From assembly GCA_017547995.1 (NCBI GenBank), contig JAFYNW010000397.1, positions 1 through 6,995 on the forward strand: a stretch of DNA of 6,995 bases. Reading direction: 5' to 3'. A model generated the notes under the pieces. The model saw nothing but the letters and a program-made list of their open reading frames with translations. It was not told where the DNA came from and did not search any database. The stretch's first letter is position 1. Each line of letters begins with the position of its first letter. Source of the stretch: Clostridia bacterium. Its GTDB lineage: Bacteria > Bacillota > Clostridia > Oscillospirales > Butyricicoccaceae. Below, piece after piece: positions 5,554-6,995 of the stretch. The position numbers and the translations under genes are program-made.

Positions 5554-6995
5554 ATGAGCAATATTAATGATTTTTTGATACAGGATGGTATTCTGTTGAA
5601 ATATGAAGGCACGGACGCTGACGTCGTCATTCCTGACGGAATCGGGCAGATTGGCAGCTGGGCATTCACAGACAAGACCGACGTGAAAAGCATCGTGATT
5701 CCCGAAGGTGTCACGACCATTATGAATCACGCGTTTTCTGGATGCACTCAGCTTGTGGCAATTAATATTCCGCAAAGTGTCAGCGTCATAAAGGACGGTG
5801 TTTTTTACAGATGCTCCGCCCTTGAAAGCGTAAAGCTTCCTCACAGCAATATTGCCCTTGGCAATGGCATTTTCGGCGGTTGTACACAGATGAAAAGACT
5901 CGAAATTCCACAGGGTATGGAAAAAATCAACGGTGATTCCTTCCGCGGAATGGATAATCTTGAAACAGTAGTCATCCCTGCCTCGGTAAAAAGCATTACG
6001 TCCCTTGCATTTTCACGCAGTAAGCACATAAAAGAATATATCGTTGACGAAGCAAATGAGCATTACTGCAGCGTGGACGGCGTGCTTTACAATAAAAATA
6101 TGGACAAGATTCTCGCTTGTCCGCAGACAAAGGAAGGGAAGTTTATCATTCCCGAATCGGTAAAAACAATAGGCTTCAGTGCATTCAGCAACTGCGAAAG
6201 TATCACGGAAGTGGTTTTGCATAACGGTATCACAGAAATTGAAGCCGTTGCTTTCAGCAGATGCAGTAAGCTTGAAAAAATAGACCTGCCGGAATCTCTT
6301 ACAACAATCGGCCAGGATGCATTCCACGAATGTAACCTTATCAGAGAGGTCTATATTCCTGCATCTGTTTCAGCCATAGGCGAAAGCGGCAACGACGTCT
6401 TCGGCAAGGGTGTAGAATCTATAACTGTCGACCCTCGCAACAAGAAATATACAACCATCGACGGAATGCTCTATACAATGAAGGGCAAGAATCTTCAGTA
6501 TTGTCCTGAGGGCAAGAAGGGGGAAATAAATCTTCCTGATAAGCTGACCAATATCAACGGCGCCGCATTTTCAGGATGCAGTATGATAACAGCCGTCAAT
6601 ATTCCACAGTCTGTTAAGAAAATCGGCATATCTGCATTTTATAATTGCTCGGGCCTTAAGGAAATCGTCATTCCTGACGGTATAAAGGAAGTCAAGGAAG
6701 CCTGCTTCGAGGGCTGTACAGCGCTTGAAAAGGTCAGCCTGCCTGATGGTATGGTCATGATTGAATCACGGGCATTCAAGGACTGCACCTCGCTCAAAGA
6801 AATCGTCCTGCCTGATTCGGTGTATAAAATCGGAATGAATACCTTTGCAGAAAACACAGTGGTTACCTGTTCGGCGGATATTTTCAAAAAGCTTCCGAAT
6901 GAAAACAAGACAAGCACAGCACTTGCGTATTTTGCCGACACGTCCCGCTTTGGCGATGAGCTGACAGAGGCAATTAACGCATTTGTGAAGAAATA
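5554..6995 (+). CDS. Second BspA-like leucine-rich repeat protein, cut by right edge
   Basis: Seen: 480 complete codons with no stop, plus a final partial codon TA. The product begins MSNINDFLIQDGILLKYEG, clearly paralogous to the preceding gene's start. Residues about 20-435 hold many LRR_5 repeats (xxIVIPxGVxxIxxxAFxGCxxL). They are interrupted twice by BspA-type inserts with a DGVLY/DGMLY motif (175-179 and 303-307) followed by a CP turn. Residues about 440-480 (ADIFKKLPNENK ... FADTSRFGDELTEAINAFVKK) resemble the start of the helical segment of the neighbour (IRVFSKSAQ ... FADLDKNTEIFRDNINFI). The gene therefore probably continues through a helical segment and a TDWRK-type C-terminal module, and TA is more likely Tyr than a stop. 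There is no signal peptide. It is last in the visible operon. Its function is presumably protein binding inside the cell; the partner is unknown. Confidence 0.92.
   Translation, partial: MSNINDFLIQDGILLKYEGTDADVVIPDGIGQIGSWAFTDKTDVKSIVIPEGVTTIMNHAFSGCTQLVAINIPQSVSVIKDGVFYRCSALESVKLPHSNIALGNGIFGGCTQMKRLEIPQGMEKINGDSFRGMDNLETVVIPASVKSITSLAFSRSKHIKEYIVDEANEHYCSVDGVLYNKNMDKILACPQTKEGKFIIPESVKTIGFSAFSNCESITEVVLHNGITEIEAVAFSRCSKLEKIDLPESLTTIGQDAFHECNLIREVYIPASVSAIGESGNDVFGKGVESITVDPRNKKYTTIDGMLYTMKGKNLQYCPEGKKGEINLPDKLTNINGAAFSGCSMITAVNIPQSVKKIGISAFYNCSGLKEIVIPDGIKEVKEACFEGCTALEKVSLPDGMVMIESRAFKDCTSLKEIVLPDSVYKIGMNTFAENTVVTCSADIFKKLPNENKTSTALAYFADTSRFGDELTEAINAFVKK

Noticed and set aside
5503..6327. 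Several minus-strand frames opposite the second LRR gene
   Set aside because: They are antisense to a continuous LRR coding frame with a good ribosome binding site, and they lack starts with ribosome binding sites.

Overview
The window looks like low-to-moderate G+C Firmicutes DNA, most likely a gut or rumen Clostridium of Ruminococcus/Oscillospiraceae type. The reasons are strong AGGAG ribosome binding sites, vegetative promoters close to consensus, a kinesin-light-chain-like TPR protein with TIR domains, and leaderless BspA-like leucine-rich repeat proteins. This assignment is an inference; no taxonomic marker gene is present.

Layout. Bases 1-2131 (minus strand) are the first 710 codons of a large gene that runs off the left edge. 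From its N-terminus it encodes a degenerate TIR-like domain, a second TIR domain with a glutamate at the expected catalytic position, a Sel1-like segment, and an array of 42-residue TPRs. The array is encoded by 126-bp DNA repeats that are still nearly identical in places. A 155-bp AT-rich spacer (2132-2286) holds two back-to-back promoters, each with 17-bp spacing between its boxes, plus a 13-bp perfect inverted repeat over the leftward -10 box. Rightward lies a tightly packed run of three genes: a VWA-like/DUF2201-type protein (2287-3606), a 643-residue cytoplasmic BspA-like LRR protein (3611-5542), and a second LRR protein of the same family that is cut by the right edge (5554-6995). The gaps are 4 and 11 nt and the ribosome binding sites lie in or over the preceding gene's end, so one co-transcribed operon is likely.

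Interpretation. The divergent TIR-TPR gene and the VWA-LRR-LRR operon share a control region. Together they combine a possible NAD-consuming TIR effector, a recent and evolvable TPR surface, a VWA scaffold with an intact MIDAS but a metallopeptidase-like motif lacking its glutamate, and two intracellular LRR proteins. This is compatible with a conflict or defence module, or with a chaperone-like VWA system that normally partners a MoxR AAA+ ATPase. No MoxR gene is inside the window. The functional link is a hypothesis from gene context. The domain calls, the repeats and the promoters can be read directly from the sequence.
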